Below, piece by piece: positions 52,632 through 61,401 of a stretch of DNA of 64,000 nucleotides. The position numbers were made by a program, and so were the translations under genes. The stretch comes from DATFVJ01 sp963851085 (GTDB lineage Bacteria; Actinomycetota; Actinomycetes; Streptosporangiales; Streptosporangiaceae): positions 26,730 through 90,729 of the forward strand of contig CAWKNX010000014.1 of NCBI GenBank assembly GCA_963851085.1, written 5' to 3'. How positions within the stretch are numbered: the stretch's first letter is position 1; each line of letters begins with the position of its first letter. The notes under the pieces are model-generated. The model was not told where the DNA came from. It worked only from the letters and a program-made list of their open reading frames with translations, and searched no databases.

Positions 52632-53567
52632 TTAACGCTCGGCGGGAGCAGGCCGCGCGGCGGCGAGGCGTTCGCGCTGCGGGACGATCGTGTACTTCGG
52701 GTCGCGTGCGGAGATCCGGCCAGCGCCGAAGATGGCGAACCTGGTGGTGGCGGAGGCCGCCAGCAGAGTGACCCCGGCGAGCGCGGTGGCCGCCCGGTGG
52801 CGGCGGCCGGCGAAGGCCACGCCCAAGGCACACGCCGTCGCCACTTCACTTGCGCGCAGCATGAAGCCGGTCCTGCCTGACCGGTAGGGCTCGGCCGTCG
52901 CGCCGATCCGCCTGGTCAGCAGTTGCGCCGAGGTGATCTCGGCCGCGGCGCCAAGCACCGCGAGCCTGCGCGCGGGCCCGGCCTGCGCACATGGGGCCGT
53001 GAGCAGGCCCAGGCCGCCAGCCGCGCTGGCCGCGGATCCCGCGAACAGGTAGGGCATCTCGCGGTAGCCGTCATGCCAGGCAGGCACCGCCGTATTGCAG
53101 ATCAGCGCCGCCGTGTACGTGCATATGCCGGGCCCGAGCGCAGCGGCGGCCGCGGTCGCGGCCGTCCCCACGCCCGGCAGTAGCCCCGTCACGGCGGAAA
53201 CCGCCGCCGCGCCCGCGGCCGGCCCGTAGGCGGCGAGCAGCCAGGACCCGACGCTCATCGGCGAGCTTGGCTTGAATACCCGGAGCATGTTCACGAACCG
53301 TGCGGGACGGCCAAGATCGTGTATCAGAGCCGCCGCGGACAGGCCGATCGCGCCAGCCGCGCCGAGTTTCACGCCGCGGGCGAGGTCGGGGCAGCCACGC
53401 AGCTGAGCTCCCGCGGCGAGCACTGACGACGCGCCTGCCAGCCCGCCGAGGAACAGGTAGCCGGGGACGTCAGGGGTGTGCCACACGGGTTCTTTCAGCA
53501 CCGGCCGGCCGTAGTACGAGGTGAACTCGGCGTCGGGGACCATCGCCTGTTCGCCGCGCCTCTTCAC
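52632..53567 (-). CDS. nrfD: NrfD/PsrC-type membrane subunit of formate dehydrogenase
   Basis: 311 residues, GTG start with AGGAGG five bases upstream. About eight helices. The start EFTSYYGRPVLKEPVWHTPD and PGYLFLGGLAGASSVLAAGA, GLSAAALIHDLGRPARFVNM (conserved Asp/Arg) and FKPSSPMSVGSWLLAAYGP are typical of NrfD. It anchors the complex and passes electrons to the quinone pool instead of a cytochrome b (FdnI). Last gene of the fdhA-fdhB-nrfD operon, 91 bases after fdhB. Confidence 0.92.
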   Translation of the reverse strand: MKRRGEQAMVPDAEFTSYYGRPVLKEPVWHTPDVPGYLFLGGLAGASSVLAAGAQLRGCPDLARGVKLGAAGAIGLSAAALIHDLGRPARFVNMLRVFKPSSPMSVGSWLLAAYGPAAGAAAVSAVTGLLPGVGTAATAAAAALGPGICTYTAALICNTAVPAWHDGYREMPYLFAGSAASAAGGLGLLTAPCAQAGPARRLAVLGAAAEITSAQLLTRRIGATAEPYRSGRTGFMLRASEVATACALGVAFAGRRHRAATALAGVTLLAASATTRFAIFGAGRISARDPKYTIVPQRERLAAARPAPAER

Positions 53568-53658
53568 ATGCGCCTCCTCGTCCGTTCCTCATGCAGGTTC
53601 CGCCGCCCGGCCCGCTGGCCATCCGCTGGCCACGCCGCTGGCCACGCCGCTGGCCGCG

Positions 53659-54543
53659 CTAAGCCCGCCTGCCCAGGCACGCGGCCAGCACGCCGACCGC
53701 GAGCCCGGCGGCCGCCGTGCCCACGTGACGCCAGATGCGGGGCAGGTCCCTGGTCGTCGCGACCGGATCGGGCGGCAGCCCGTAGACCTCGGGCGCGTCG
53801 AGCAGCAGGAAGAACGCACCCGTTCCGCCGACGCCATCCGCGGGGTCCGCGCCGTACAGCCGCGCCCCAGGCGTTCCCGAGTCGTGCAGCTCAGCAACCC
53901 GCAACTCGGCCCGCTCGCGCAGCTCGTCCACCGGCCCGAACTGAATGGAATCGGTGGGGCAGGCCTTGGCGCAGGCGGGTTCGAGACCGACGCCGATCCG
54001 GTCGTAGCAGAGCGTGCACTTCCATGCCCTGCCGTCGCCCCGCCGCTGGTCGATCACGCCGAAGGGGCACGCGGGTATGCAGTAGCCGCATCCGTTGCAG
54101 ACGTCCTCCTGGACGACGACCGTGCCGAACTCGGTGCGCATCAGCGCCCCGGTCGGGCACACGTCCAGGCAGGCCGCCTCGGTGCAGTGCTTGCACACGT
54201 CGCTCGACATCAGCCAGCGCAGGTCCCCGTCCTCGTCGGCCGGCTTCTCGATGAAGGCCACGTGCCGCCAGGTCGAGGCGCCGAGCCCCTGCGTGTTGTC
54301 GTACGACATGCCGGTGAGCAGCAATCCGTCTTCCGGGACGGCGTTCCACTCCTTGCACGCCACCTCGCATGCCTTGCAGCCGATACACACGGACGTATCG
54401 GTGAAGAAGCCCATCCGCGGCGGGTGTTCGGTGTATCCGGCAACCGACGCGGGATCACCGTGAACAGCGGAGCCAGCAGGGCCAGCAGGGCCACCGTGAC
54501 CCGGCCGCGGCGCAGCCCCGCCGGCGAGGTCTTCCACGCTCAC
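53659..54543 (-). CDS. Formate dehydrogenase iron-sulphur subunit (4 x [4Fe-4S])
   Basis: 294 residues, GTG start overlapping the catalytic-subunit stop (GTGA). Four cysteine clusters are visible: CIGCKACEVAC, CKHCTEAACLDVC, CNGCGYCIPAC and CTLCYDRIGVGLEPACAKAC. This is the FdhB/FdnH pattern. A Gly/Ala/Pro-rich lead of about 40 residues precedes MGFFTDTSVCIGC. The C-terminal helix (VGTAAAGLAVGVLAACL) anchors it next to NrfD. A 12-bp repeat (CACGCCGCTGGC) lies just beyond its stop. Confidence 0.95.
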   Translation of the reverse strand: MSVEDLAGGAAPRPGHGGPAGPAGSAVHGDPASVAGYTEHPPRMGFFTDTSVCIGCKACEVACKEWNAVPEDGLLLTGMSYDNTQGLGASTWRHVAFIEKPADEDGDLRWLMSSDVCKHCTEAACLDVCPTGALMRTEFGTVVVQEDVCNGCGYCIPACPFGVIDQRRGDGRAWKCTLCYDRIGVGLEPACAKACPTDSIQFGPVDELRERAELRVAELHDSGTPGARLYGADPADGVGGTGAFFLLLDAPEVYGLPPDPVATTRDLPRIWRHVGTAAAGLAVGVLAACLGRRA

Positions 54544-57500
54544 ACCTCCGTCCCCGTATCATCGCTGATCCCGGCCCGCTGCTGGTATCTCGCGACAAGC
54601 TCGCGCAGCGCGGGCCCGCGCGGCCTGCGCCCCGGCTGCACATCGCAGGCGAGGGCCTTGACCTCCTGGATGTGCACGTTCGGGTCGAGCGACAGATGCG
54701 CGAGCTCGTTCGCCGCGTCGCCGGTGGTGTATCCCTCGGGCCCCCAGTGCCACGGCATCCCGACCTGATGCAGCCGGCGCCCCTGTACCGTCAGCGGCCG
54801 CATCCGCTGCGTGACAAGCACGCGGGCCTCGATCGCGCTGCGGGCGGTGATGATCGTCGCCCAGCCGAGATGCTCGAGCCCACGCTCCGCCGCGAGTTCT
54901 GGTGACACCTCGCAGAAGAACGCGGGCTGCAGCTCGGCCAGGTAGGGCAGGTGCCGCGACATGCCGCCCGCGGTGTGGTGCTCCGTGAGCCGGTAGGTGG
55001 TGGCCACGTACGGAAACACGTCGGACCCTGGCTGGTCACCGCTCGGCTGGAACCGGTCTTCCCTGTGTTTGATGATCTCGCGAACGGGGTTGTGCTGCTG
55101 GCCGTAGAGCAGGTTCCGCACCGGCGACTCCTGCGGCTCGTAGTGGGTGGGCAGCGGCCCGTCCACCAGGCCCGCGGGCGCGAACAGCCACGCCTTGCCG
55201 TCGGACTGCATGATGAACGGGTCGATGCCGGAAAGCGCGGCCACGCCGGTAGCGCCCTCGGCGGGACGGTAGGACGGTGGCCGGTCGGCCACGAAGTCCG
55301 GCACGTCGTGGCCGGTCCACTTTCCGCTCTCCTCGTCCCACCAGACAAGTTCCTTGCGCTTGCTCCAGGGTTTGCCGTCGGTGTCCGCCGAGGCCCGGTT
55401 GTAGAGCACCCGCCTGTTGGCGGGCCAGGCCCAGCCCCATTCGGGTGCGACCCAGCTCTGCTGCGGCCCAGGTTTACGGCGGGCGGCCTGATTGACGCCG
55501 TTCGCGCGGACACCGCAGTAGATCCAGCAGCCGCACGCCGTCGACCCGTCGTCGGCGAGCTGGCTGAACGAGGACAGCGGCCTGCCATCGGCGTCCCAGC
55601 CGTTCACCTCAGCGAGCACCGCGTCAGCGTCGGGCTCCTGGTTCGGCCCGGTGACCGGGTAGTCCCAGGTGAGGTCGAGGAGTGGCCGGTCGATGTCGTC
55701 GGCGGACCCGGCGAGCTTCGCCCGGATCCTGCGGCCGAGGTGGTAGATGAACCACAGGTCGCTGCGCGCGTCACCGGCTGGCTCTACCGCCTGATGGTGC
55801 CATTGCAGCATGCGCTGCGTATTGGTGAAACTGCCCGCCTTTTCCGTATGCGCGGCGGCCGGGAGGAAGAAGACCTCGGTGCCGATGTCCTCGGTCCGCA
55901 TCTCGCCGGTCTCGATCTCCGGGCCGTTCTTCCACCAGGTGGCGCTCTCGATCAGGACGAAGTCACGCACCACCAGCCAGTCCAGGTTCGCCATGCCGAG
56001 CCGCTGCATCCTCGCGTTGGCGGAGCCGACAGCAGGGTTCTGGCCGAAGAGGAAGTAACCCTTGCAGACGCCGTCCAGCTGCGCGAGGACCGTCTCGTAC
56101 GTGCTGTGGCTGCCGGTCAGGCGTGGCAGGTAGTCGTAGCAGAAGTCACGCTCGGCGGTCGCGCTCGATCCCCACCAGGCCTTCAGCAGGCTGACCATGT
56201 AGGTCTTGGTGTTCGCCCAGAATCCCTTGTCCGCGGACTCCTCCTGGGCGTAGGTGTCGAGATCGGTATTGCCGTGGGCATGCGGCATCGGCAGATAGCC
56301 GGGCAGCAGGTCGAACAGCGTGGGGATGTCGGTCGAACCCTGGATGGACGCGTGCCCGCGCAGCGCGAGGATGCCGCCACCCGGGCGGCCCATGTTGCCG
56401 AGCAGCGCCTGCAGGATCGCCGCGGTGCGGATGTACTGCACGCCGACGGTGTGCTGCGTCCAGCCGAGGCTGTAGACGAACGACGTGGTGCGTTCGCGGC
56501 CCGAGTTGTCCGTGACCAGCTCGCAGACCTTCGCGAACAGGTCCGGTGGCACGCCGCAGATCTGCTCGACCATTTCCGGTGTGTAGCGGGCGAAGTGACG
56601 CTTGAGCACCTGGAACACGCAGCGCGGATGCTCCAGCGTCTCGTCCGTGTCCGGGGTGGGATGGGCGGCAGCGCCACCCGACCCGTGCGCTTCACCGCGC
56701 CCCGCCTGCCGCACCTGCCGCAGCATGCCGCCTTCGGCCTCAGCGACCCGGCCCCGCCTGCCGCTGGCCGGCTGGACACCTTGGCCCTGGTAGCGCCAGT
56801 GGCGGAAGTCGTAGGTCCGGTGCTCAGGGTCGAACCCGGAGAAGATGCCGTCGAGATCTTCCGTGTCGGCGAAATCCTCGGTGAGGATCGCGGGCGCGTT
56901 CGTATAGGAGACCACGTAGTCGCGGAAGTACTTCTCCTCCTGGAGCACGTAATTGATCAGACCGCCGACGAAGGTGATGTCGCTGCCCGCGCGCAGCGGC
57001 ACATGCACGTCGGCGACCGCGCTGGTCCGGGTGAAACGCGGGTCGACATGGATCAGCTTGGCGCCGCGGGCCTTGGCCTCCATCACCCACTGGAACCCGA
57101 CCGGATGGCACTCGGCCATGTTCGAGCCCTCGATCAGGATGCAGTCAGAGTTCTGCAGGTCCTGCTGGAACGTCGTCGCCCCGCCGCGACCGAAGCTTGT
57201 CCCCAGACCGGGAACGGTGGAGGAGTGTCAAATCCGGGCCTGATTCTCGATCTGGATCGCGCCGAGCGCGGTGAACAGCTTTTTGATCAGGTAGTTCTCT
57301 TCGTTGTCCAGCGTCGCACCGCCGAGGCTCGCGAAGCCGAGCGTGCGGCGGACGCGTATGCCCTCGTGGTCCCACTGCCAGCCGGACCGCTGTGCGGCGA
57401 TCACCCGGTCGGCGATCATGTCCATGGCCGTGTCGAGGTCCAGGTGCTCCCACTCGGTCCCGAACCGCCGCCGGTACAGGACCTCGTACCGACGTGCGGA

Positions 57501-57794
57501 GCCGGTCGTGAGCTGCAAGCTCGCCGATCCTTTCGGGCACAGCCTGCCGCGGCTGACGGGCGAGTCCGGGTCTCCCTCGATCTGCGTCACGCGGCCGCCG
57601 CTCACGTAGACGTCCTGGCCGCACCCGACGGCGCAATAGGGGCAGATGGACTTCACGACCTTGTCCGCGGTCGCGACCCGGGGCTGGAGGCTGGCCGTGC
57701 GGCGGCTCTTCGCGGCGGCGCCACGCCCGGTCCTGTCCGCCCCCGTGAGCTGGCGGTAGACCGGCCATGACTCGATCCACGTGCGAGCGCCCAA
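54540..57794 (-). CDS. fdhA: Formate dehydrogenase catalytic subunit, selenocysteine-containing
   Basis: About 1084 residues including selenocysteine. The N-terminus holds VKSICPYCAVGCGQDVYV and GRLCPKGSAS ([4Fe-4S]), then the Mo/W-bis-MGD domain. At 57230-57228 the frame meets TGA in the context ENQARI-(TGA)-HSSTVPGLGTSFGRGG. This is precisely where FDHs have selenocysteine, and reading continues in the same frame (DCILIEGSNMAECHPVGFQW). A SECIS-like hairpin follows. TTG 57794 has GAGGAGG upstream and starts where homologues do (GARTWIESWPVYRQLTG); GTG 57836 is an alternative. A short Arg/Ala/Gly-rich insertion (GRRGRVAEAEGGMLRQVRQA) lies after YDFRHWRYQGQG. First gene of the fdh operon. It needs SelA/B/C/D, not in this window. 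Confidence 0.93.
57199..57215 (-). promoter_or_regulatory. SECIS-like stem-loop downstream of the selenocysteine TGA
   Basis: On the minus strand GTTCCC-GGTCT-GGGGAC forms a 6-bp stem (one T-G pair) with the loop GGTCT. That is the loop sequence of the E. coli fdhF SECIS as I recall it. The loop begins 18 bases after the TGA, the same distance as in fdhF. It lies within the coding region, as usual for bacterial SECIS elements. Confidence 0.8.
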
Positions 57795-57881
57795 GGTAAC
57801 CCAGCCCTCCTCTGCGGAGTCCTGTGCCCATGCCACGCCGGACTATTCGTGGCCGCGAGGAACGGACGACCACCAATGATC

Positions 57882-58081
57882 CTAAACGGCTGCCGCGGAG
57901 TCAGCCACCACGGGGTGTTCGGGGGGATCCCGGGGGGTCGCCCCCCGGGGATAGCACTGCCTAAACGGCTGCCGCGGAGTCAGCCACCACGGGGTGTTCG
58001 GGGGGATCCCGGGGGGTCGCCCCCGGGGATAGCACTGTCTAAACGGCTGCCGCAACCTCAGCCACCACGGGGTGTTCGGGG
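57882..58081 (+). repeat. Tandem array of a 79-bp palindromic repeat (two full copies and a partial third)
   Basis: Copy 1 is 57882-57960 (79 bp), copy 2 57961-58038 (78 bp), and copy 3 starts at 58039 and diverges after about 43 bases. Each unit begins CTAAACGGCTGCCGC, has CAGCCACCACGGGGTGTTCG, and contains the palindrome CCCGGGGGGTCGCCCCCCGG. Two more degenerate palindromes (GGTCTGCGGGGGGA and GGGGTCGTCGCGCCGGGGCC) follow at about 58127-58163 and 58202-58240. The whole gap between fdhA and the phospholipase gene (57795-58514) shows no credible gene, although one frame across it stays open. Confidence 0.9.
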
Positions 58082-58514
58082 CGGTCCCCACGGGCGTGTG
58101 CGGTCAACGGTGGAGCGTCCCAGTGCGGTCTGCGGGGGGACCCGGGGGGTCGTCGCGCCGGGGCCGCCTGTCGAGACGGGTGCGCCGCGTGTGCACCGGC
58201 GGGTCTGCGGGGGGATGCCGGGGGTCGTCGCGCCGGGGCCGGCACCGTCTATATGGCTGGCGGGCCGGGCCGGGCTGGGGCTGGCCGCGATCGCGGCGGA
58301 GGGGGCGCCTGGACGTGTCGGCGGCGATGGCCCCATCCGGCTCGCGGCATACCTGACGGGGCCACAGTTCTACGTCCCCGCGGACACGAAGATTCGTCTT
58401 TCCTGGCCGAACGTAATGTCGTACGCTCTCGCTCGAACTTCTTTGCGCAATGGGACAGCCGACGATATTTCATTCGTCACAAAGCCGCGGGGAAAAGGCT
58501 GGTGAAGGCGCCTG

Positions 58515-60575
58515 ATGGAAACCCATTCCGATGCCAGGGACCAGCCGCAGGCGGCGCAGTCGTGGCTGCTCCAGTTCACCTCGGCCGATCCACGGTCGGA
58601 CACCGGTGACGGCCGCCCGTGGGGCGACGGGACGGCGATGGCGGCCCGTGCCTACGCGGGCGCGCCGCCCTGGGACGAGGGCAACGCGGTCACCCCGATG
58701 GTCGGGGGTTTCGCCGCCATGAACGCGATCCGTGACGCCTTCGAGAGCGCGATTACCGACGCGGAGAACAGCGGCATGCCGCCGGGCAAGCGCGGTCACG
58801 TGTACATCGCCGACTGGCAGTTCAACGCGCTGCGGGACACCTCGGTCAGCAACCCGTGGGGTGGCGGCCCATGGAACCCGAACATCACCGTCACAAAGGA
58901 CCAGACGGCCCTCGGCCTGGTGGTCCGCATGATGTCGGCGGGGATCGTGGTCAAGCTCCTGCTGTGGCAGCCCACGTCGCTCCAGCGGCTGGAAATGGCC
59001 AACCTGGCGGACGAGCACTGGACGGTCGCCGCGGCGCTGCAGGACCACAACGAGATCCTGCAGCAGCTCTGGCCGGGCAGCGAGCCCATCGGAGTGGCCG
59101 CGCTCGATCTGCGCACCGGCGCGCCGGTCGCGGCCGCACTGCACCAGAAGGCGATCGTGGTGCGGGTCGGCGACGTGAACGTGGCGTTCTGCGGCGGCGT
59201 GGACCTCGCGTTCACCCGCCGCGACTTCGGGCTCGGCCCCGGCAGGTCCATCGGCTCGGGCGACTGGCAGTCGGGCGGCACCACGCCGCTGTCCAAAGAC
59301 GGCTGGCCAAAGCAGAGCCCGCCACCCTACGGCGGTTACCCCACCTACCCGTATCACGGCTCGCCGCTGCCTGACGACGGGCGATTCCCAGAGGACCTGC
59401 CCGCCGAGGTCTACGGCAGCGGCAACCGGCACTGGCACGACCACCACCTGAAACTGGAGGGCCCGGTCGTGGCCACCCTGGAGCAGCAGTTCGCCGAGCG
59501 GTGGATCATGGAGGCGGGCCACGGGGTCTCCGTATTCAACCGCCACGTCTGGGGCGTTGACCCCGACCAGGTAAAGCTCACCAGCGCCGCCGCGATCTCG
59601 GGTGGCCGAGTCAAGCCGCTGCCGACCGCCGCACCGGTCGTGGCCGCCGGGCAGGCGACGGTGCAGATGTGGCGCACGATCCCGCTGCGCCCCGGCATCA
59701 CGCAAGGTCCGTTCGTGCGGGGCGAGTTCACCGTCATGGCCGGTGTGGCGAACGCGGTCAGCCAGGCGACCGAGCTGGTCACGATCTGGGACCAGTACTT
59801 CTGGAGCGAGCCACTGGCCAGGCTGCTCGCGACCCGGCTGAAAGCCAACCGGCGGCTGCGGCTGCTGATCGTGCTGCCGCCCTTCGGCACCAGCCAGCCT
59901 GGCATGGAACACAAGCTCCGCATGCATGCGCTGCAGGCCCTGTGGAAAGAGCTTGACGGCGACGGGCGGTCCAGGGTCGCGGCCAGGGGCCTCTGGGCGC
60001 AGACCCCGAACATCGGCGTCTATGTGCACGCCAAGGCGCAGACCTACGACGACCAGTTGCTCGTGTGCGGGTCCGCCAACATGAACCGCAGGTCGACCCA
60101 GTGCGACGCCGAGCTTGACTGCGCCGTGCTGTACCAGCCGGCCGTGCGGACGCATCTGGCGAACCTCTACTGGTGCCTGACGGGGCGGCCCTGGGCCGAC
60201 TTCGCGGCCGGCTGGCTGACCCGCTACTGGGCGGGACTCGCCACCGGCGTGGGCGGTTCGCTGATCAAGGACCCGTTCTTCGTCGAGAAGATCGACAATC
60301 CCAAGACGCCCAACGGGGTGAAGATGCCGTACCACTCCTCGTTTCCCGTCTCGCTGTTCGAGCCGACCTCGATCGGGCCGGGGGTCGAGTCGCACGTCTG
60401 CCAGTTCCCTGATTGCCCCGGCGACCCGAAAGCGCGTGGACGGCTGGACGAGATCAGCTTCCTGCTCGAACGCTGCCACGAGGGCACGCACTGGCCCTGG
60501 CGCAAGCCAGCGGAGTTTCTTACCACCGAGGACGCCGGGGCGCAGGCCCGCAGGATGCCACGGCTGACCGGGTGA
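58515..60575 (+). CDS. Phospholipase D-like protein
   Basis: 686 residues. The second HKD motif is complete: H-A-K-A-Q-T-Y-D in NIGVYVHAKAQTYDDQLLVC, followed by GSANMNRRSTQCDAEL. The first is H-Q-K-A-I-V-V-R in AAALHQKAIVVRVGDVNVAF; the Asp is replaced or shifted (VGD), while the following CGGVDLAFTRRD is typical of PLD. The internal HWHDHHLKLEGPVVATLEQQFAERW is a conserved PLD segment after the first motif. No signal peptide is visible. The Cys-rich C-terminus (VCQFPDCPGD, LERCHEGTHW) is unusual. It probably hydrolyses or transfers phosphodiesters of lipids or nucleic acid. It is convergent with a TetR gene. Confidence 0.82.
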   Translation: METHSDARDQPQAAQSWLLQFTSADPRSDTGDGRPWGDGTAMAARAYAGAPPWDEGNAVTPMVGGFAAMNAIRDAFESAITDAENSGMPPGKRGHVYIADWQFNALRDTSVSNPWGGGPWNPNITVTKDQTALGLVVRMMSAGIVVKLLLWQPTSLQRLEMANLADEHWTVAAALQDHNEILQQLWPGSEPIGVAALDLRTGAPVAAALHQKAIVVRVGDVNVAFCGGVDLAFTRRDFGLGPGRSIGSGDWQSGGTTPLSKDGWPKQSPPPYGGYPTYPYHGSPLPDDGRFPEDLPAEVYGSGNRHWHDHHLKLEGPVVATLEQQFAERWIMEAGHGVSVFNRHVWGVDPDQVKLTSAAAISGGRVKPLPTAAPVVAAGQATVQMWRTIPLRPGITQGPFVRGEFTVMAGVANAVSQATELVTIWDQYFWSEPLARLLATRLKANRRLRLLIVLPPFGTSQPGMEHKLRMHALQALWKELDGDGRSRVAARGLWAQTPNIGVYVHAKAQTYDDQLLVCGSANMNRRSTQCDAELDCAVLYQPAVRTHLANLYWCLTGRPWADFAAGWLTRYWAGLATGVGGSLIKDPFFVEKIDNPKTPNGVKMPYHSSFPVSLFEPTSIGPGVESHVCQFPDCPGDPKARGRLDEISFLLERCHEGTHWPWRKPAEFLTTEDAGAQARRMPRLTG

Positions 60576-60620
60576 CCGGGTGACCGGGCCAGCTGGCGGG
60601 GAGGATGCGCGGCGCGAGTT

Positions 60621-61229
60621 TCAGCGCTCCGGGGGCAGCCCGCGGGCGAGGACGGCGAGCATGTCGTCGAGCACGTCATCTGGAACGCGGCCGCCCACCG
60701 TCCATTCGGCCCAGCGCATGCCGATCGTGTAACCGAGCCCCGCGTAGACGTACGCGATGACCTCGGGGTCGTAGTGGGCGTCGATCTCGCCCGCCAGTTG
60801 CGCGCGGCGCACACCGCGCGCGTAGCCGCGGGCGAGACTCTCGTAGTACTCCTGGAACAGGCCAGGTACGACGAACTCCGATTCGCGCACGACGCGGTAG
60901 ATCCACGGGCGCTCCGACAGCACCTCGAAGAAGGCACGGAACGCGGCCCGTTCGACGGCGCGCTGGCTGCCGTCCGTCTGCTCGATCGCCGCCCGCATCG
61001 CGGCACGGGCATCGGCGCTGATCCGCCGGACGACCGCGGTGAAAAGCTCGGCCTTTGAGCCGTAGTGCGCGTAGAAGCTGCCGGTCGCGATGCCCGCTCT
61101 GGCGCAGATGCCCGCGACGGTGCTGCCGCGGTAGGTGCGCTCGCCGAAGATCTGTTCCGCGGCGTCAAGCAGGCGTTGCGCTCGCGGATCATCGCGCGCT
61201 TCCGTTCGCCTGTTGGCCTCCGCGGTCAT
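60621..61229 (-). CDS. TetR-family transcriptional regulator
   Basis: 202 residues. N-terminal helix-turn-helix domain (QRLLDAAEQIFGERTYRGST, VAGICARAGIATGSFYAHYG, SKAELFTAVV) with normal TetR spacing. The C-terminal ligand domain includes FFEVLSERPWIYRVVRESEF and AYVYAGLGYTIGMRWAEWTV, resembling regulators of lipid or xenobiotic genes. It lies downstream of the ABC substrate-binding gene on the same strand, separated from it by a strong terminator. A 14-bp dyad in its own promoter region could be its operator. Confidence 0.93.
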   Translation of the reverse strand: MTAEANRRTEARDDPRAQRLLDAAEQIFGERTYRGSTVAGICARAGIATGSFYAHYGSKAELFTAVVRRISADARAAMRAAIEQTDGSQRAVERAAFRAFFEVLSERPWIYRVVRESEFVVPGLFQEYYESLARGYARGVRRAQLAGEIDAHYDPEVIAYVYAGLGYTIGMRWAEWTVGGRVPDDVLDDMLAVLARGLPPER

Positions 61230-61263
61230 GGTCGGTACTCCACTTCTGCGTCAGTCACGGCTT

Positions 61264-61277
61264 CACTGTGACCAGTG
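61264..61277. promoter_or_regulatory. Candidate TetR operator CACTG-TGAC-CAGTG
   Basis: Two perfect 5-base arms surround a 4-base centre, 35 bases upstream of the TetR start. TCACGG and TCACTG words nearby repeat the half-site. Autoregulation by the adjacent TetR protein is the simplest reading. Confidence 0.35.
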
Positions 61278-61334
61278 GTCGGTGGATTCACCGCGACCCG
61301 GCGGTCTTGACCGCGCGCCCGCCGCCGGGCCGCG

Positions 61335-61370
61335 CGGGGCGGTCCGGGGGGTCACGCCCGGACCGCCCCG
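61335..61370 (-). terminator. Strong terminator after the substrate-binding protein gene
   Basis: A perfect 14-bp stem CGGGGCGGTCCGGG / CCCGGACCGCCCCG encloses the 8-base loop GGGTCACG. It starts 31 bases beyond the stop of the substrate-binding protein and separates the ABC operon from the TetR gene. Confidence 0.75.
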
Positions 61371-61401
61371 GGCGGCGGCTGCCCGGCGGCGGGGCGTCAG
61401 G

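Noticed and set aside
57228..57230. Nonsense mutation splitting the FDH gene
   Set aside because: The TGA is at the exact Sec position, the frame continues with strong homology, and a SECIS-like hairpin follows at the right distance.
54951..57770. A 939-codon open frame on the plus strand, antisense to the formate dehydrogenase gene
   Set aside because: Its translation is rich in Arg, Gly, Val and His without domain motifs, and the minus strand has a complete, motif-rich FDH. Such antisense frames are an effect of GC-rich codon usage.
57882..58081. CRISPR array
   Set aside because: The repeats are 78-79 bp, directly adjoining and without unique spacers; no cas gene is near.
57849..58505. 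Gene of 218 codons between fdhA and the phospholipase gene
   Set aside because: The frame merely runs through the palindromic repeats (Gly/Pro/Arg/Val-rich), has no ribosome site and no family features.
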